Source: Paracoccus shanxieyensis (lineage in GTDB: Bacteria; Pseudomonadota; Alphaproteobacteria; Rhodobacterales; Rhodobacteraceae). Taken from it: 35,270 nt of DNA. Below the pieces are notes generated by a model that was given only the letters and a program-made list of their open reading frames with translations, was not told where the DNA came from and made no database searches. A program made the translations under genes and the position numbers. Shown in pieces: positions 7,640 through 15,680 of the stretch. The stretch is taken from contig NZ_WMII01000026.1 of the NCBI RefSeq assembly GCF_009711265.1, positions 1-35,270 on the forward strand, read 5' to 3'. How positions within the stretch are numbered: position 1 is the first letter of the stretch; every line of letters begins with the position of its first letter.

Positions 7640-9067
7640 ATGTGGACTCAGGGTCTTGTGTTTCTTCACTACGCAGTCGCGCTGGCAGTGTCGGTGCGGG
7701 TGCTGCTGCGTCCCCGGCTGGAGCCGACGGTGCGGCTGTCATGGATTCTGGTGATCGAGCTGGTGCCGCTGGTCGGCATCCTTGCCTATATCCTGTTCGG
7801 AGAGATCCGCCTGCGCGGCGCGGATCGCGAAACCATGACCAATGTCCGCTCGCGCCTGTCGGGATTGTGGAAGCCCAGCCCCGAGGCACTGCGCAATGCG
7901 CCCGATTTTGCCGCGCCGATCATCGCGGCCAACCGCGCCACCACGGGATTTGTCGCCGTGGCCGGCAACCGCGCGACCCTGCTGGCCGAAGATGACAGCG
8001 CCATGGCCGATCTGGTCGCGGCCTTGGACGACGCCCGCGACCATGTGCATCTGCTGTTCTATATCTGGCTGGACGATGTGTCGGGCCGTGCCGTTGCCGA
8101 TGCGGTGATCCGCGCGGCGGGGCGGGGCGTCAAGGTGCGCGCGGTGATCGACGCCTTCGGCTCGCGCGCGTTTGCCCGGTCCGAAAGCTGGCAGCGCATG
8201 AAGGATGCGGGCGTGGAATGCGTCGAGGCGCTGCCGCTGGGCTGGCCCATCATCGGCAGTCTGGTCCACCGCAAGGATCTGCGCAATCACCGCAAGATCG
8301 TGGTGATCGACCACGTGACGGGCTTTACCGGCAGCCGCAACTGCTCGGACATGGCCTTTGCGGTGAAGCCGCGCTTTGCGCCATGGGTCGACATCCTGCT
8401 GCGCATCGAAGGCCCGGTCGTGCGCCAGATGCAGGCCGTGTTCCTGCAGGACTGGATGAGCTATACCGGCGAAGATCTGGGCGACATGCTGCGCATGACC
8501 GGCCCTGTCAGCGCGCCCGGAGAGATCGCGCAGGTGGTGGCGACCGGGCCTGACGACCGGCAGGGGTCGCTGTCGGACTGCATGGCGACGATGATCCATG
8601 CCGCGCGGGACAAGCTGGTCATCACCACGCCCTATTATGTCCCCGATGCCTCGCTGGACAGTGCCATCCGCACGGCGGCGCGGCGCGGGGTCGATGTCAC
8701 CATGGTGCTGCCCGCCCGCAACGATTCGCTGACCGTGCAGGCCACGTCCGAGGGGTTTTACTATGGCCTTGTATCCGCCGGGGTGAAGCTGATGCTGTTT
8801 CAGGACGGGCTTTTGCATGCCAAGATCATCACCGTCGATGGGCGCATGACCATGGTCGGCAGCGCGAACATGGACCGCCGCAGCTTCGAGCTGAACTATG
8901 AGATGAACATGCTGTTTCTGGGCGGCGATCTGACCGAGGCGCTGGATGCCCGCCAGCAGACCTATATCGCCCGCGCCGAGTCGATCACCATCGGCGAGAT
9001 CCGCGCATGGTCGCTGTGGCGGCGGCTGCGCAACAACCTGCTGGCGCTGGCCGCGCCCATCCTGTGA
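7640..9067 (+). CDS. Cardiolipin synthase (phospholipase D superfamily)
   Basis: A 475-residue inner-membrane enzyme that condenses two phosphatidylglycerol molecules into cardiolipin. Two N-terminal transmembrane helices (about 3-20 and 32-54, with the phrase VPLVGILAYILFG) are followed by two PLD domains. Each has an HxKxxxxD motif: H217-K219-D224 (HRKIVVID) and H393-K395-D400 (HAKIITVD), the latter followed by GSANMDRRS. Length and order match ClsA-type enzymes. The ATG at 7640 has no strong ribosome site. The gene is divergent from accD across a short region with a 14-bp palindrome. A pterin dehydratase gene follows after 10 bp, so the two are likely cotranscribed. Confidence 0.92.
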   Translation: MWTQGLVFLHYAVALAVSVRVLLRPRLEPTVRLSWILVIELVPLVGILAYILFGEIRLRGADRETMTNVRSRLSGLWKPSPEALRNAPDFAAPIIAANRATTGFVAVAGNRATLLAEDDSAMADLVAALDDARDHVHLLFYIWLDDVSGRAVADAVIRAAGRGVKVRAVIDAFGSRAFARSESWQRMKDAGVECVEALPLGWPIIGSLVHRKDLRNHRKIVVIDHVTGFTGSRNCSDMAFAVKPRFAPWVDILLRIEGPVVRQMQAVFLQDWMSYTGEDLGDMLRMTGPVSAPGEIAQVVATGPDDRQGSLSDCMATMIHAARDKLVITTPYYVPDASLDSAIRTAARRGVDVTMVLPARNDSLTVQATSEGFYYGLVSAGVKLMLFQDGLLHAKIITVDGRMTMVGSANMDRRSFELNYEMNMLFLGGDLTEALDARQQTYIARAESITIGEIRAWSLWRRLRNNLLALAAPIL

Positions 9068-9077
9068 GGAGACGCAG

Positions 9078-9407
9078 ATGACCGAACTGGCCGATCGACA
9101 GATCACCGATGGCGCCCCCGCCTTGCCGGATGCCGACATCCGCGCGCTCATGGCGCAGCTTTCCGGCTGGGAACTGGCCGGGGATGGCAAGTCGATCCAC
9201 CGCGCGTGGCGTTTCAAAAGCTTCAAACAGGCCGCGCAACTGGCCAATCTGGCGGCGTGGCAGGCCGAGGCGGGCAATCATCACCCCGATATCGCCTTTG
9301 GCTGGGGCCATGCCAGCGTCACCTTTTCAACGCATTCGGCGGGCGGCGTGACGATGAACGATCTGATCATGGCGGCGCGTCTGAATCGCGTTGCGGGGCA
9401 GGGCTAG
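9078..9407 (+). CDS. 4a-hydroxytetrahydrobiopterin (pterin-4a-carbinolamine) dehydratase
   Basis: A 109-residue member of the PCD/DCoH family. It dehydrates 4a-carbinolamine pterins formed by aromatic amino acid hydroxylases. The active-site block EAGNHHPDI is intact (H68, H69, P70), followed by the conserved VTFSTHSAGGVT with the third histidine (H86). The ATG at 9078 has GAGGAG upstream and lies 10 bp after the cls stop, so it is translated from the same message. No phenylalanine hydroxylase is present in the window, so its pterin partner is elsewhere or the protein has another role. Confidence 0.9.
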   Translation: MTELADRQITDGAPALPDADIRALMAQLSGWELAGDGKSIHRAWRFKSFKQAAQLANLAAWQAEAGNHHPDIAFGWGHASVTFSTHSAGGVTMNDLIMAARLNRVAGQG

Positions 9408-9570
9408 CCCATCGCGGCGGCAATCAACCGATGCGTGCGTGTTTTCGTCTGTCAACTCTTGCCCATGGCGCGAGTGGCGCATATCCAAGGACTTAACCAC
9501 AGGAAGCCAAGACGACGAACAGCAGCTTCGCAGGCCACGCGCCTTCGGACCCCAAGAATGAGGCACAGAC

Positions 9571-10356
9571 ATGGCGGTGCGTCCGCGCAAGTGGCTGGAA
9601 CGGAAGGCGCGCGAGCGCGCGCAGGCCCAATGGGCGCAGATGGCCGAAAGTGTCGAATTCATGGGCCAGAAGCGCATCCGCGACCTGACCGATGAGGCGC
9701 TGAACCTGCGCGCCAGCCTGAACCGCTTTCTGATGCGGGGCGACCGCAAGGCTGCGGTGTCGCGGATGGCGCTGGACGGGCTGCATCTGCCCGGCGGCAC
9801 CGACTGGCGCTGGCGGCCAGGCTTCATGGCGGGCAAGATCTCTCCGCGCGGGATTGCCGCGCCCGAGGCGGGCACGCGTCTGGGCGACCGCGCCGCTGTC
9901 TGGCACGATTGCGCCGAACGCGCGCTGATCCTTGAACAGGTCCACAATCCCCGCGCGACCGATCTGTCGCCCTATGGGATGCGGCTGGAGGTCTTTGGCT
10001 TTTCCGGCAACTTCCTGTCGATTTCCATCGACCTGCCGACCGATGCGCTGGAGGGGCTGACCCGCAACCATATCCTGCGCCTTGAGGCCGGGCTGGTGGT
10101 CGAACGCCCGATCAACGTCTATGCTCGGCTGAATGTCGGCCATGGCCCCAATACCGAAGAACTGCTGCAGCAGTTGCGCGGCATGGAGGCGGGTCTGCAA
10201 AGCCAGCAGGTCGTGGAATTCGACCTTGCCTATACCGAGATGAACGAAAAGCGGCTGGAAAAGATCTGGCTGGACCTGATCTTTGAAGCCCCCACCATGA
10301 GCGCGGTGGAACTGCGCGAGCTGTTCTTGTCGCGCCACCTGCGCGCCGAACTCTGA
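9571..10356 (+). CDS. Conserved protein of unknown function (possibly DUF6478)
   Basis: A 261-residue soluble protein. I recall similar proteins in Rhodobacterales under the name DUF6478, but this recollection is uncertain. The first 60 residues are helical and rich in Arg, Lys and Gln (KWLERKARERAQAQWAQMAE). The middle has tryptophan-rich phrases (GTDWRWRPGFMAG) and a beta-type stretch (MRLEVFGFSGNFLSISIDLP). The C-terminal part is again helical. There is no signal peptide or membrane helix. The ATG at 9571 has TGAGG seven bases upstream. A second gene follows 8 bp downstream with a good ribosome site, so the two form an operon. A weak promoter (TTGCCC, 17 bp, TATCCA) can be drawn in the 163-bp gap upstream. 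Confidence 0.75.
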   Translation: MAVRPRKWLERKARERAQAQWAQMAESVEFMGQKRIRDLTDEALNLRASLNRFLMRGDRKAAVSRMALDGLHLPGGTDWRWRPGFMAGKISPRGIAAPEAGTRLGDRAAVWHDCAERALILEQVHNPRATDLSPYGMRLEVFGFSGNFLSISIDLPTDALEGLTRNHILRLEAGLVVERPINVYARLNVGHGPNTEELLQQLRGMEAGLQSQQVVEFDLAYTEMNEKRLEKIWLDLIFEAPTMSAVELRELFLSRHLRAEL

Positions 10357-10364
10357 GAGGACCG

Positions 10365-10745
10365 ATGAGCGATTTCGAATCCCTTGGGCTGAAAAGCGGC
10401 ATCTGGCAGGGCATCCTGCGCCGCGACACGCCGCCGGGCCGCGTGCTGCTGGTGCATATGGGCAGCCGCGTGGCGGATGCGCGGGCCACGGCGCAGGACG
10501 ATGGCAGCTATCGCATCGCTGCGGCCATCCCCTCGGACAAGCTGTCGGACGGGGTGCAGACCTTCATCCTGCTGGAAGATGGCGGGCAGGACAACGCACA
10601 ACCCCAGCCGGGCGCGCTGCATCTGGCCAGCCTCAGCATCGTCGCGGGCGAGCCGCTGGACGAAGACATGCGCGCCGAAATGGATCTGATCCGCAGCGAG
10701 CTGGATCTGGTGAAAAAGGAACTGCGCCGGCTGGCCTCGGCCTAG
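10365..10745 (+). CDS. Conserved hypothetical protein, small beta domain plus C-terminal helix
   Basis: A 126-residue protein that I do not recognise. Residues 10-95 alternate short beta-like segments (RVLLVHMGSRVADARA, QTFILLEDG), as in a compact sandwich. The last 30 residues form a heptad-like amphipathic helix (MRAEMDLIRSELDLVKKELRRL) that probably dimerises as a coiled coil. The gene lies 8 bp after its co-oriented partner at 9571-10356 and has GAGAGGA before the ATG. It ends in a convergent overlap: its TAG and the TAG of the acetyltransferase share the four bases CTAG. Confidence 0.65.
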   Translation: MSDFESLGLKSGIWQGILRRDTPPGRVLLVHMGSRVADARATAQDDGSYRIAAAIPSDKLSDGVQTFILLEDGGQDNAQPQPGALHLASLSIVAGEPLDEDMRAEMDLIRSELDLVKKELRRLASA

Positions 10746-11464
10746 TCCGACCTCAGCGCCCAATAGCCATAGCCGCCGACCTCGGCAAAGCCCAGGCTGC
10801 GATACAGCGCCATGGCGGGCGTATTGCTGCGGCTGACGGCCAGCGCCAGCGTGCTGGCCCCGGCCTGCTGCGCCCATTGCGCGGCGGCGCGCATCATCCA
10901 GCCTGCCAGCCCGCGCCTGCGGAATGCGCTCAGCACCTCCAGCGCGTGGATCATGGCGACGGGGCCCTGAATGGCGACAAATCCGGCAGCAGCGGCGCGG
11001 TCGTCCAGCCGCCCCAGAAGCGCGGTCTTTGGTCCCTGCACATGGTCCATGACCGCTTGCCGGGCCGGGTTGATATTGCCCGCCGACCAGATTTCGCGCT
11101 GGATCGCCAGCGGTGGCCAGATGTCAAAGGCCACCATGCCCGGCATGTCGCCCAAAAGCCCGCTCAGCGGACAGGCCATGATCGCCGTCGGGGTCTGGGA
11201 CAGATAGCCGCGCGCCGCCAGCGCCTGTTGCAAGGCGGTATCGTCATCAGTCACGCGAAACATCGGCGGCTGGTCCCAGCCGCGATGCGTGGCTTCGGCC
11301 GCGTCGATATCGGCATCGCTCCAGCCCGAGGACATTGCGCGGGTCGAACTGACCCGGCCACCTGCGCCCAGCCCACGCCCGGTCCGCAGCGCGCCATGGT
11401 CGCGCCTCTCGGCGGCGGGCCATGTCGTCTCGAACGCAAGGGCGATGGCGGGATCGGGGGTCAC
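10742..11464 (-). CDS. GNAT family N-acetyltransferase
   Basis: A 240-residue acetyltransferase. The acetyl-CoA-binding motif A is clear near the C-terminus (LEVLSAFRRRGLAGWMMRAA), followed by SRSNTPAMALYRSLGFAEVGGYGYW, the typical motif B ending. The N-terminal half is degenerate, as in two-domain GNAT proteins. The start is GTG at 11464, forming a GTGA overlap with the stop of the upstream cinA-like gene, which indicates translational coupling. The substrate is unknown. The 3' end overlaps the convergent gene by four bases. Confidence 0.85.
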   Translation of the reverse strand: MTPDPAIALAFETTWPAAERRDHGALRTGRGLGAGGRVSSTRAMSSGWSDADIDAAEATHRGWDQPPMFRVTDDDTALQQALAARGYLSQTPTAIMACPLSGLLGDMPGMVAFDIWPPLAIQREIWSAGNINPARQAVMDHVQGPKTALLGRLDDRAAAAGFVAIQGPVAMIHALEVLSAFRRRGLAGWMMRAAAQWAQQAGASTLALAVSRSNTPAMALYRSLGFAEVGGYGYWALRSD

Positions 11465-12201
11465 AGGTCCAGCCGTTCGCGCAGCGTGGCCATCGCCTCG
11501 GCCACGCGGGCGCCGTCAAGGCCGCGCACCACAAGGTTCGTGCCCCAGCCATGTTCGTTCTGGAACGGGTATGAGCCCAGCGACAGGTCCGGAAATTCCA
11601 GCGCCACCGCCTTCAGATCCTCGGCCACCTCGCTTTCACCGCGCCGCACCTCGACGCTGTCGGATTGCGTGGGGCGACCGCCGGGAAGCTGCGGGATCAG
11701 CCATGCGACCATGGCGCGAAACACCTCGGGGACGCCGGCCATGACATGCGTGTTGCCGATGGAAAAGCCCGGCGCGGCAGAGACGGCATTGTCGATCAGC
11801 GTGGCACCCACGGGCACGCGGGCCATGCGCAGGCGGTTTTCGTTCATCTCGACGCCGATGCGGTCATAGCGGGCCTGCAGCATGGCGCGGGCCTCTTCGT
11901 TCACCTCGACGATGGCGCCATGCGCGGCGCCCACGGCATCGGCGGTGATGTCGTCATGCGTCGGCCCGATCCCGCCCGAGGTGAACAGCAGATCATAGGC
12001 CCCGCCCAGCGACTTGTCGAAGGCGCGGATGGCGGCGACGATCTGGTCCTGATCGTCGGCCACCACCCGGATCTCGCGCAGGTCAAAGCCGGTCGCGGAC
12101 AGGACGCCCGCAAGGTGGTGGGCGTTCCCTTCGCGCGTGCGGCCGGACAGGATTTCATCCCCGATGACCAGAATGGCGGCTGTGGGATTGTCGGATTGCA
12201 T
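11461..12201 (-). CDS. CinA-like molybdopterin-binding domain protein
   Basis: A 246-residue protein made of the MoCF_biosynth/CinA N-terminal domain. It has VIGDEILSGRTREGN near the N-terminus and the nucleotide/pterin-binding phrase TSGGIGPTHDDIT at about 73-85. It lacks the C-terminal nicotinamide-nucleotide amidohydrolase (CinA_C) domain. Such short forms are usually annotated competence/damage-inducible protein A homologues, and some related proteins hydrolyse FAD or ADP-ribose. The ATG at 12201 (MQSDNPTAAILV) follows AAGGAG at seven bases; an in-frame extension to 12255 has no such site. It is coupled to the downstream acetyltransferase by a GTGA overlap. Confidence 0.85.
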   Translation of the reverse strand: MQSDNPTAAILVIGDEILSGRTREGNAHHLAGVLSATGFDLREIRVVADDQDQIVAAIRAFDKSLGGAYDLLFTSGGIGPTHDDITADAVGAAHGAIVEVNEEARAMLQARYDRIGVEMNENRLRMARVPVGATLIDNAVSAAPGFSIGNTHVMAGVPEVFRAMVAWLIPQLPGGRPTQSDSVEVRRGESEVAEDLKAVALEFPDLSLGSYPFQNEHGWGTNLVVRGLDGARVAEAMATLRERLDL

Positions 12202-12238
12202 CGTGACGCTCCTTGCGGCGGTCTTGGCTGTCTCCGCA

Positions 12239-12268
12239 GGTATAGGCCCGCGCACGGGGCTGGAACAA
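12239..12268 (-). promoter_or_regulatory. Putative promoter for the cinA-like/GNAT operon
   Basis: Read on the minus strand, TTGTTC and TATACC are separated by 18 bases and would start transcription about 30 nt upstream of the ATG at 12201. It lies in the 113-bp region divergent from the methionine aminopeptidase gene. Confidence 0.45.
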
Positions 12269-12314
12269 GTGGCCCGAGAGGACTATCTGTGGGTCAACCA
12301 GACATGAGGACCAG

Positions 12315-13118
12315 ATGAACGAAGCACGCCAGACCCGCGAAGGCATCCGCATTCACGACCCCGTCGATTTCGCGGGAATGCATGCGGCTGGCAGGGTGGC
12401 GGCGCAGATTCTGGATGAGGTGGGCCCGCGCGTGCAGCCCGGCGTCACCACCGGCGCGCTGGACGATTTCATCCGCGCCCGCGTCACCGAACTGGGCACG
12501 ACCAGCGCCACCATCGGCTATCGCGGCTATCAGCACGCAAGCTGCATCAGCGTGAACCATGTCGTCTGCCACGGCATTCCCGGCGACAAGGTGCTGGCGG
12601 ATGGCGACATTCTGAACATCGACGTGACCGTGATCCTTGACGGCTGGTTCGGCGACAGCTCGCGCATGTATGTGGCAGGCAAGCCCAGCGTGAAATCCAA
12701 GCGCCTGATCCAGGTCACGCATGACGCGCTGATGAAGGGGATCGAGGCCGTGCGCCCCGGCGCGACCTTCGGCGATATCGGCTGGGCGATCCAGTCCTAT
12801 GTCGAGGCGAACCGCATGTCGGTCGTGCGCGATTTCTGCGGTCATGGTCTGGGACGGGTGTTTCACGCGCCGCCGAACGTGCTGCATTTCGGTCGCCCCG
12901 GCAAAGGCCCGGTGCTTGAGGAAGGCATGTTCTTCACCATCGAGCCGATGGTGAATCTTGGCCGTCCGGAAACCAAGGTGCTGGCCGATGACTGGACTGC
13001 GGTGACGCGCGACAAGTCGCTCTCGGCGCAGTTCGAGCATTCGATCGGCGTGACGGCGGATGGCTGCGAGATCTTTACCGGATCCCCCGCCGGGCTGTTC
13101 TATCCCGATCTGGCCTGA
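12315..13118 (+). CDS. Type I methionine aminopeptidase
   Basis: Map removes the initiator methionine from nascent proteins. The 267 residues match the bacterial type I enzyme. All five metal ligands of the pita-bread fold are visible: D103 (NIDVTV), D114 (GDSSRMY), H177 (GHGLG), E210 (TIEPM) and E241 (QFEHS). The substrate-site histidine H86 (CHGIPG) is also present. The start at 12315 has GAGGA seven bases upstream. It is divergent from the cinA-like gene and convergent with a LacI regulator 23 bp downstream. Confidence 0.95.
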   Translation: MNEARQTREGIRIHDPVDFAGMHAAGRVAAQILDEVGPRVQPGVTTGALDDFIRARVTELGTTSATIGYRGYQHASCISVNHVVCHGIPGDKVLADGDILNIDVTVILDGWFGDSSRMYVAGKPSVKSKRLIQVTHDALMKGIEAVRPGATFGDIGWAIQSYVEANRMSVVRDFCGHGLGRVFHAPPNVLHFGRPGKGPVLEEGMFFTIEPMVNLGRPETKVLADDWTAVTRDKSLSAQFEHSIGVTADGCEIFTGSPAGLFYPDLA

Positions 13119-13122
13119 CGGA

Positions 13123-13135
13123 CGGGCAGGGCCCG
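13123..13135. terminator. Short hairpin between convergent map and LacI genes
   Basis: CGGGC-AGG-GCCCG forms a 5-bp GC stem in the 23-bp gap between the convergent stops. There is no T-tract on either side, so it is a weak candidate at most. Confidence 0.25.
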
Positions 13136-13141
13136 CCGCGA

Positions 13142-14161
13142 TCAGGGCTTGCGGATCGTGTCGCCGGGGATGATCGTCGGCGACAGGGCGATCACGCCGC
13201 TTTCGGGCCGGGCCTCTTTGCCCGAGACGATCCGGGCCGCGCGGCGTCCGATATCGACGCGCCGGGCATCGGTCGTGGCCAGCCGCATCGGCAGACCGTC
13301 CAGCAGATCGACGCCGTTGAACCCCGCAAGCCCCAGCTTGCCGGGAATGTCATAGCCCTTTTCCAGACACCAAAGCAGCCCGCCCGCGCCGATCATGTCA
13401 TTGGAAAAGTAAAGGAAATCCAGATCCGGCTCGCGCGTCAGGATCCGCTCGGTCAATTCGCGGCCTTTGCCCAGCGATGAGCCGCCTTGGTAATATTCGC
13501 GCGCGGCCAGGGTCACGCCGGCCTCGGTCAGCCGATCCTCGAAGCCCGCGAGGCGTTTGCGGGCGCGGTGATCCTCGGGCATATGCGTGCCGATAAAGCC
13601 GATCCGGCGATAGCCCGCGGCCAGAATGCCCTCGGCCATTTCCGATCCCGCGCGCCGGTGCGAAATTCCTACAGCCGTATCAATGGGCTCGCCGTCGACA
13701 TCCATGATCTCGACCACGGGCAGGCCGACATTTTCCAGCATGGCGCGCGCGGCCTGACTGTGTTCCAACCCCGCCAGAATGACGCCCGAGGGCCGCCAGG
13801 ACAGCATGTCATACAGCACCGCATCCTCGCGCGAGGGGCTGTAATGTGTGACGCCCACCACGGGCTGCAGCCCGGTATCGTCCAGCTCGGACGACACCCC
13901 GCCCAGCACATCGGGAAACACCATGTTCGACAGCGACGGGATCACCACCGCCACCAGATTGACGCGCTGGCTGGCCAGCCCCCCGGCGATCTTGTTGGGC
14001 ACATAGCCCAGCGTGCGGGCAGCGGTCAGCACCTTTTCGCGGGTGGCAGCCGAAACATCGCCACGATTGCGCAGAACACGGCTGACGGTCATTTCGGAGA
14101 CCCCAGACGCCTCGGAGACATCACGCAGGGTCAGGGGGCGGCTGGATCTTTTCGTAATCAT
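13142..14161 (-). CDS. LacI family transcriptional regulator (GntR/gluconate-repressor-like)
   Basis: A 339-residue LacI-type repressor. The N-terminal helix-turn-helix and hinge occupy about 9-62 (TLRDVSEASGVSEMTVSRVL, then RTLGYVPNKIAGGLASQR), followed by a periplasmic-binding-protein-like effector domain. The sequence style (LGYVPNKIAG, VVIPSLSNMVFPDVL) is closest to the gluconate repressor branch. No sugar-acid genes lie next to it, so its targets are elsewhere. The upstream region has TTGCCG and TAACGG separated by 17 bases on the minus strand. Two tandem copies of GTTACC at 14184-14195 cover the -10 area. ATGTTACC is the half-site I associate with E. coli GntR, so autoregulation is plausible. 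Confidence 0.88.
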   Translation of the reverse strand: MITKRSSRPLTLRDVSEASGVSEMTVSRVLRNRGDVSAATREKVLTAARTLGYVPNKIAGGLASQRVNLVAVVIPSLSNMVFPDVLGGVSSELDDTGLQPVVGVTHYSPSREDAVLYDMLSWRPSGVILAGLEHSQAARAMLENVGLPVVEIMDVDGEPIDTAVGISHRRAGSEMAEGILAAGYRRIGFIGTHMPEDHRARKRLAGFEDRLTEAGVTLAAREYYQGGSSLGKGRELTERILTREPDLDFLYFSNDMIGAGGLLWCLEKGYDIPGKLGLAGFNGVDLLDGLPMRLATTDARRVDIGRRAARIVSGKEARPESGVIALSPTIIPGDTIRKP

Positions 14162-14181
14162 CGGGCTTCCGCAGCGAAATC

Positions 14182-14220
14182 ATGTTACCGTTACCAACCT
14201 TTCACCCTCGCGGCAAGCTT
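14182..14220 (-). promoter_or_regulatory. Putative promoter and half-operator of the LacI-type gene
   Basis: On the minus strand TTGCCG, a 17-base spacer and TAACGG lie 25-60 bases before the ATG. Tandem GTTACC copies (plus-strand 14184-14189 and 14190-14195) overlap the -10, the first within ATGTTACC. A full symmetric site is not present. Confidence 0.35.
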
Positions 14221-14256
14221 GCCAATCCAGCGGCGACCGGGCAAAAGAACGGCGGC

Positions 14257-14333
14257 GGCCCCGTGGCTCAACTGGATAGAGCAGCCCCCTCCTAAGGGGC
14301 AGGTTGCAGGTTCAAATCCTGCCGGGGTCACCA
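14257..14333 (+). tRNA. tRNA-Arg (anticodon CCU)
   Basis: A complete 77-base cloverleaf. The acceptor stem GGCCCCG pairs with CGGGGTC (one G-T pair), with discriminator A and an encoded CCA at 14331-14333. The anticodon stem GCCCC/GGGGC closes the loop CTCCTAA, giving anticodon CCT (reads AGG). The T stem is GCAGG/CCTGC around TTCAAAT. No second copy of the 3' end is found in the window that would mark an integrated element. Confidence 0.97.
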
Positions 14334-14613
14334 GATTTCATTAAATAATCTGCCGTTGATGGGGTTTGCTTTCTGGTTCGATGAACCCGGCCAAGCCCTG
14401 AGGGCGCAATTTCAACGGAAAATCAGATCGCACATCGCTGCGTCTCTGCCGCCGGGCGGATCGCTCCTTGTCCACCCGGCATGCAACCAGAGCACTCGTA
14501 ACAAGGGCAGTTATCGCGCACGGATCTGCGCAGGTAAACCTGACTGTTTAGTCAATTAACACGTCAGCTTGGGCCTGAAACGACACGCAATGGTTTAGCC
14601 GAGGGCGCGGGGA
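14334..14613. other. Gene-free region between tRNA-Arg and the GlxA-type gene
   Basis: This 280-base stretch has patches of lower GC than its surroundings and no convincing gene. A possible 67-codon frame (TTG at 14356 to 14559) has no ribosome site or recognisable product. Just after the tRNA, AGATT and AATCT can pair across nine bases. At 14541-14567 there is an AT-rich dyad, TGACT-GTTT-AGTCA, nested within CTGAC...GTCAG, that resembles an operator. A remnant of a decayed insertion next to the tRNA is possible but unproven. Confidence 0.4.
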
Positions 14614-15639
14614 TCAGGAATCGGCGGGGTGCAGTTCGGATTCGCGCTCTTGCCGCCACAGGTCGGGGGTGGTGCCCTCGGTCTCGCGGAAGACGCGGAT
14701 CAGGTGCGAGGCGTCGCAGAAGCCGGTTTCCTCGGCGATGCGGGTCACGGTGCGGTCGGTGCGCGCCAGCAGCATCCGCGCCTGCGCCAGCCGGATGCGA
14801 ATCGAGGCATCGGCGGGCGGGATGCCCAGATCGGCGTTGAAATGCCGTTCCAGCTTGCGCCGCCCCACCCCCAGATCGCGGGCGATGCGTGCGATGGGCA
14901 GGGGGGCGTGCAGGTTCTGCTGCATCGACAGCAGCGCCCGGCGCACCAGAGGATCGCGGGCGTTCAGCTCCAGCGGCAGGCCGGGCTGGGGACGGTCGCC
15001 GGCCATCGGCTCATCGATCATCAGGATCGACAGGCTTTTGCGCGCGGCCGCCCGGCCCAGATGCCGGTCCACCAGAAAGGCCGCCAGATGCGCGGCGCTG
15101 ACGCCGCCGGAACAGGACAGCCGGTCGCGGTCCACCACGAAGATCTGGTCGGAGACCGGGCGCATCTTTTCAAATTCGGCAAGGAAATCCTGATGATGGA
15201 ACCAGCTGACACAGCAGCGATAGCCGTCCATCAGCCCCAGACGGGCCAGCGCGAACATGCCGGTGCAAAGCCCGGCAAGGCTGACCTTGGCCGCCACGGC
15301 ACGATGCAAAAAGGCGTTCTGTTCGGCGGACAGACCCGCGCCGTTGTCGATCAGCCCGCCGACCACGACGATATAGTCGAAGCGCGACGGATCGCCCAGC
15401 CGCTCATCGGGTTCGATCCGCACGCCGCAGGATGACTGCACGGGGGCCATGTCGGCGGACAGGACCGACCAGCGGCAGCGCAACTGCCGCGAGCCATCGC
15501 CGTCATCCGCCGCCAGCCGCAGCACATCCATGAAATTGGCGAATGCCGACAGGGTAAAGCGCGGCGCCAGCAGAAAGCCGATGCGCAGCCGGGGCGGGAC
15601 AGGGGCAGGGGTCTTGGAGCTTTCGACGGGTTCTGGCAT
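14614..15639 (-). CDS. GlxA family transcriptional regulator (DJ-1/PfpI domain plus AraC HTH)
   Basis: A 341-residue regulator. An N-terminal class-I-amidotransferase-like domain (about 15-200) carries the cysteine-containing elbow AGLCTGMFALARLG. An AraC-type double helix-turn-helix follows at the C-terminus (MQQNLHAPLPIARIARDLGVGRRKLERHF, and IAEETGFCDASHLIRVFRETEGTTP). Relatives respond to amines such as choline, glycine betaine, carnitine or arginine. The ATG at 15639 is used; an upstream in-frame TTG at 15660 would add seven residues, and neither has a strong ribosome site. A perfect 8-bp inverted repeat (15652-15680) is just upstream. No amine-catabolic genes are adjacent, so the targets lie elsewhere. 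Confidence 0.85.
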   Translation of the reverse strand: MPEPVESSKTPAPVPPRLRIGFLLAPRFTLSAFANFMDVLRLAADDGDGSRQLRCRWSVLSADMAPVQSSCGVRIEPDERLGDPSRFDYIVVVGGLIDNGAGLSAEQNAFLHRAVAAKVSLAGLCTGMFALARLGLMDGYRCCVSWFHHQDFLAEFEKMRPVSDQIFVVDRDRLSCSGGVSAAHLAAFLVDRHLGRAAARKSLSILMIDEPMAGDRPQPGLPLELNARDPLVRRALLSMQQNLHAPLPIARIARDLGVGRRKLERHFNADLGIPPADASIRIRLAQARMLLARTDRTVTRIAEETGFCDASHLIRVFRETEGTTPDLWRQERESELHPADS

Positions 15640-15651
15640 GACGCGAATCAA

Positions 15652-15680
15652 CGATGGCAATTGTCGTGATCATGCCATCG
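15652..15680. promoter_or_regulatory. Inverted repeat upstream of the GlxA-type gene
   Basis: CGATGGCA and TGCCATCG form a perfect 8-bp inverted repeat separated by 13 bases, starting 13 bp upstream of the regulator's ATG and 27 bp after the stop of the preceding gene. The spacing of about two helical turns suits an operator, perhaps for autoregulation. A weak terminator for the upstream gene is the alternative. Confidence 0.4.

Noticed and set aside
7551..7889. N-terminal extension of AccD by more than 100 residues
   Set aside because: It would overlap cls. The conserved AccD start and ribosome site are at 7550.
14257..14333. Possible attachment site of an integrated element at tRNA-Arg
   Set aside because: No duplicate of the tRNA 3' end and no integrase were found in the window.
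14356..14559. A 67-codon frame after the tRNA
   Set aside because: It has a TTG start, no ribosome site and no family resemblance. It is treated as non-coding.
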